Source: an uncultured Alphaproteobacteria bacterium
Lineage (GTDB): Bacteria > Pseudomonadota > Alphaproteobacteria > CAAHEQ01 > UBA3637
Direction: 5' to 3'
DNA: 14,854 nucleotides
NCBI GenBank assembly: GCA_944391545.1
Contig: CALXTZ010000025.1
Span: forward strand, 1-14,854
The notes below the pieces were generated by a model. It saw only the letters and a program-made list of their open reading frames with translations. It was not told the origin of the DNA and ran no database searches. The position numbers and the translations under genes were made by a program. Of this stretch, positions 14,671 through 14,854 are shown one piece after another. The first letter of the stretch is position 1. Every line of letters begins with the position of its first letter.

Positions 14671-14854
14671 ATGAAAAAATATGCACCTTTACTTTTTTGT
14701 TTTGTTTTAGCCGCTTGCTCAACATGCGGTGACAAACAGGCCGATACAATTTTAAGTCTGGCTCGTCCCGCCACCATCGGTGTATTGGAAGGCAAAACGC
14801 CGGAACAAATCACGGCTTTATTGGGGGAACCGACATTCGTTCGCACGGAAGAAC
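14671..14854 (+). CDS. Lipoprotein, 5' part only, possible SmpA/BamE-like domain
   Basis: The first 61 codons of a gene run off the right edge. The N-terminus M-K-K is followed by a hydrophobic stretch and the lipobox L-A-A-C with Cys16, which marks a lipoprotein. The visible mature part contains G-K-T-P-E-Q-I-T-A-L-L-G-E-P-T-F-V-R, a helix and turn of the type seen at the start of SmpA/BamE-like domains and in a widespread group of alphaproteobacterial lipoproteins. No Shine-Dalgarno sequence precedes the ATG, and the promoter places the transcript start almost at the ATG. Composition returns to that of the pilus and virB genes. It lies 40 bases after the prepilin gene and appears to have its own promoter, so it is probably unrelated to the pilus locus. 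The precise family cannot be fixed from this fragment. Confidence 0.75.
   Translation, partial: MKKYAPLLFCFVLAACSTCGDKQADTILSLARPATIGVLEGKTPEQITALLGEPTFVRTEE

Overview
The window looks like chromosomal or integrated-element DNA of a Gram-negative proteobacterium with moderate-to-low G+C. I favour an uncultured, possibly gut-associated alphaproteobacterium. This rests on the gene types, the prepilin motif starting G-R-S-M-I-E-M-L, and general knowledge of such genomes. It is an inference, because no rRNA or tRNA is present to test it.

Left part, minus strand (9213 down to 43): one tightly packed operon that reads from a promoter near 9200 to a rho-independent terminator at 43-73. In transcription order it holds a secreted protein with an OmpA-like C-terminal fold, a lipoprotein with a TcpQ/PilL-type C-terminus, a lipoprotein secretin (PilN type), a bitopic inner-membrane PilO-type protein, a periplasmic PilP-type protein with a long coiled coil, a GspE/PilB-superfamily ATPase (PilQ of the R64 nomenclature) and a GspF-family platform protein (PilR). 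Order and families match the type IVb 'thin pilus' operon of IncI plasmids such as R64. No major pilin, lytic transglycosylase, PilM or prepilin peptidase lies in the window.

Right part, plus strand (9284 to 14630), divergent from the pilus operon: virB2 (cyclic-pilin-like subunit), a strong intrinsic terminator, an apparent second promoter, virB3, virB4, and a 662-residue type IV prepilin with about 72 cysteines. The rest of a VirB system (VirB5-VirB11) is absent, so it is encoded elsewhere or does not exist.

The most striking signal is a run of 13 C at 12669-12681, inside codons 10-14 of the cysteine-rich prepilin and upstream of the prepilin cleavage site. Gain or loss of one C produces a stop codon within a few codons, and no alternative start lies between the tract and the cleavage site. 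This has the structure of an ON/OFF phase-variation switch on a surface-exposed pilin or tip adhesin. A second run of 13 C lies at the left edge (3-15), just beyond the operon terminator. A working model, which is inference, is that the pilus machine displays a phase-variable, disulfide-rich adhesin, and that the VirB2-B3-B4 genes belong to a conjugation or secretion system that shares the locus.

Right edge (14635-14854): a short promoter region with an inverted repeat over the -10 element, followed by the start of a lipoprotein gene that runs off the window and may be translated from a leaderless transcript. I saw no tRNA, rRNA, CRISPR array, insertion sequence or integrase. No gene-free stretch exceeds about 200 bases.
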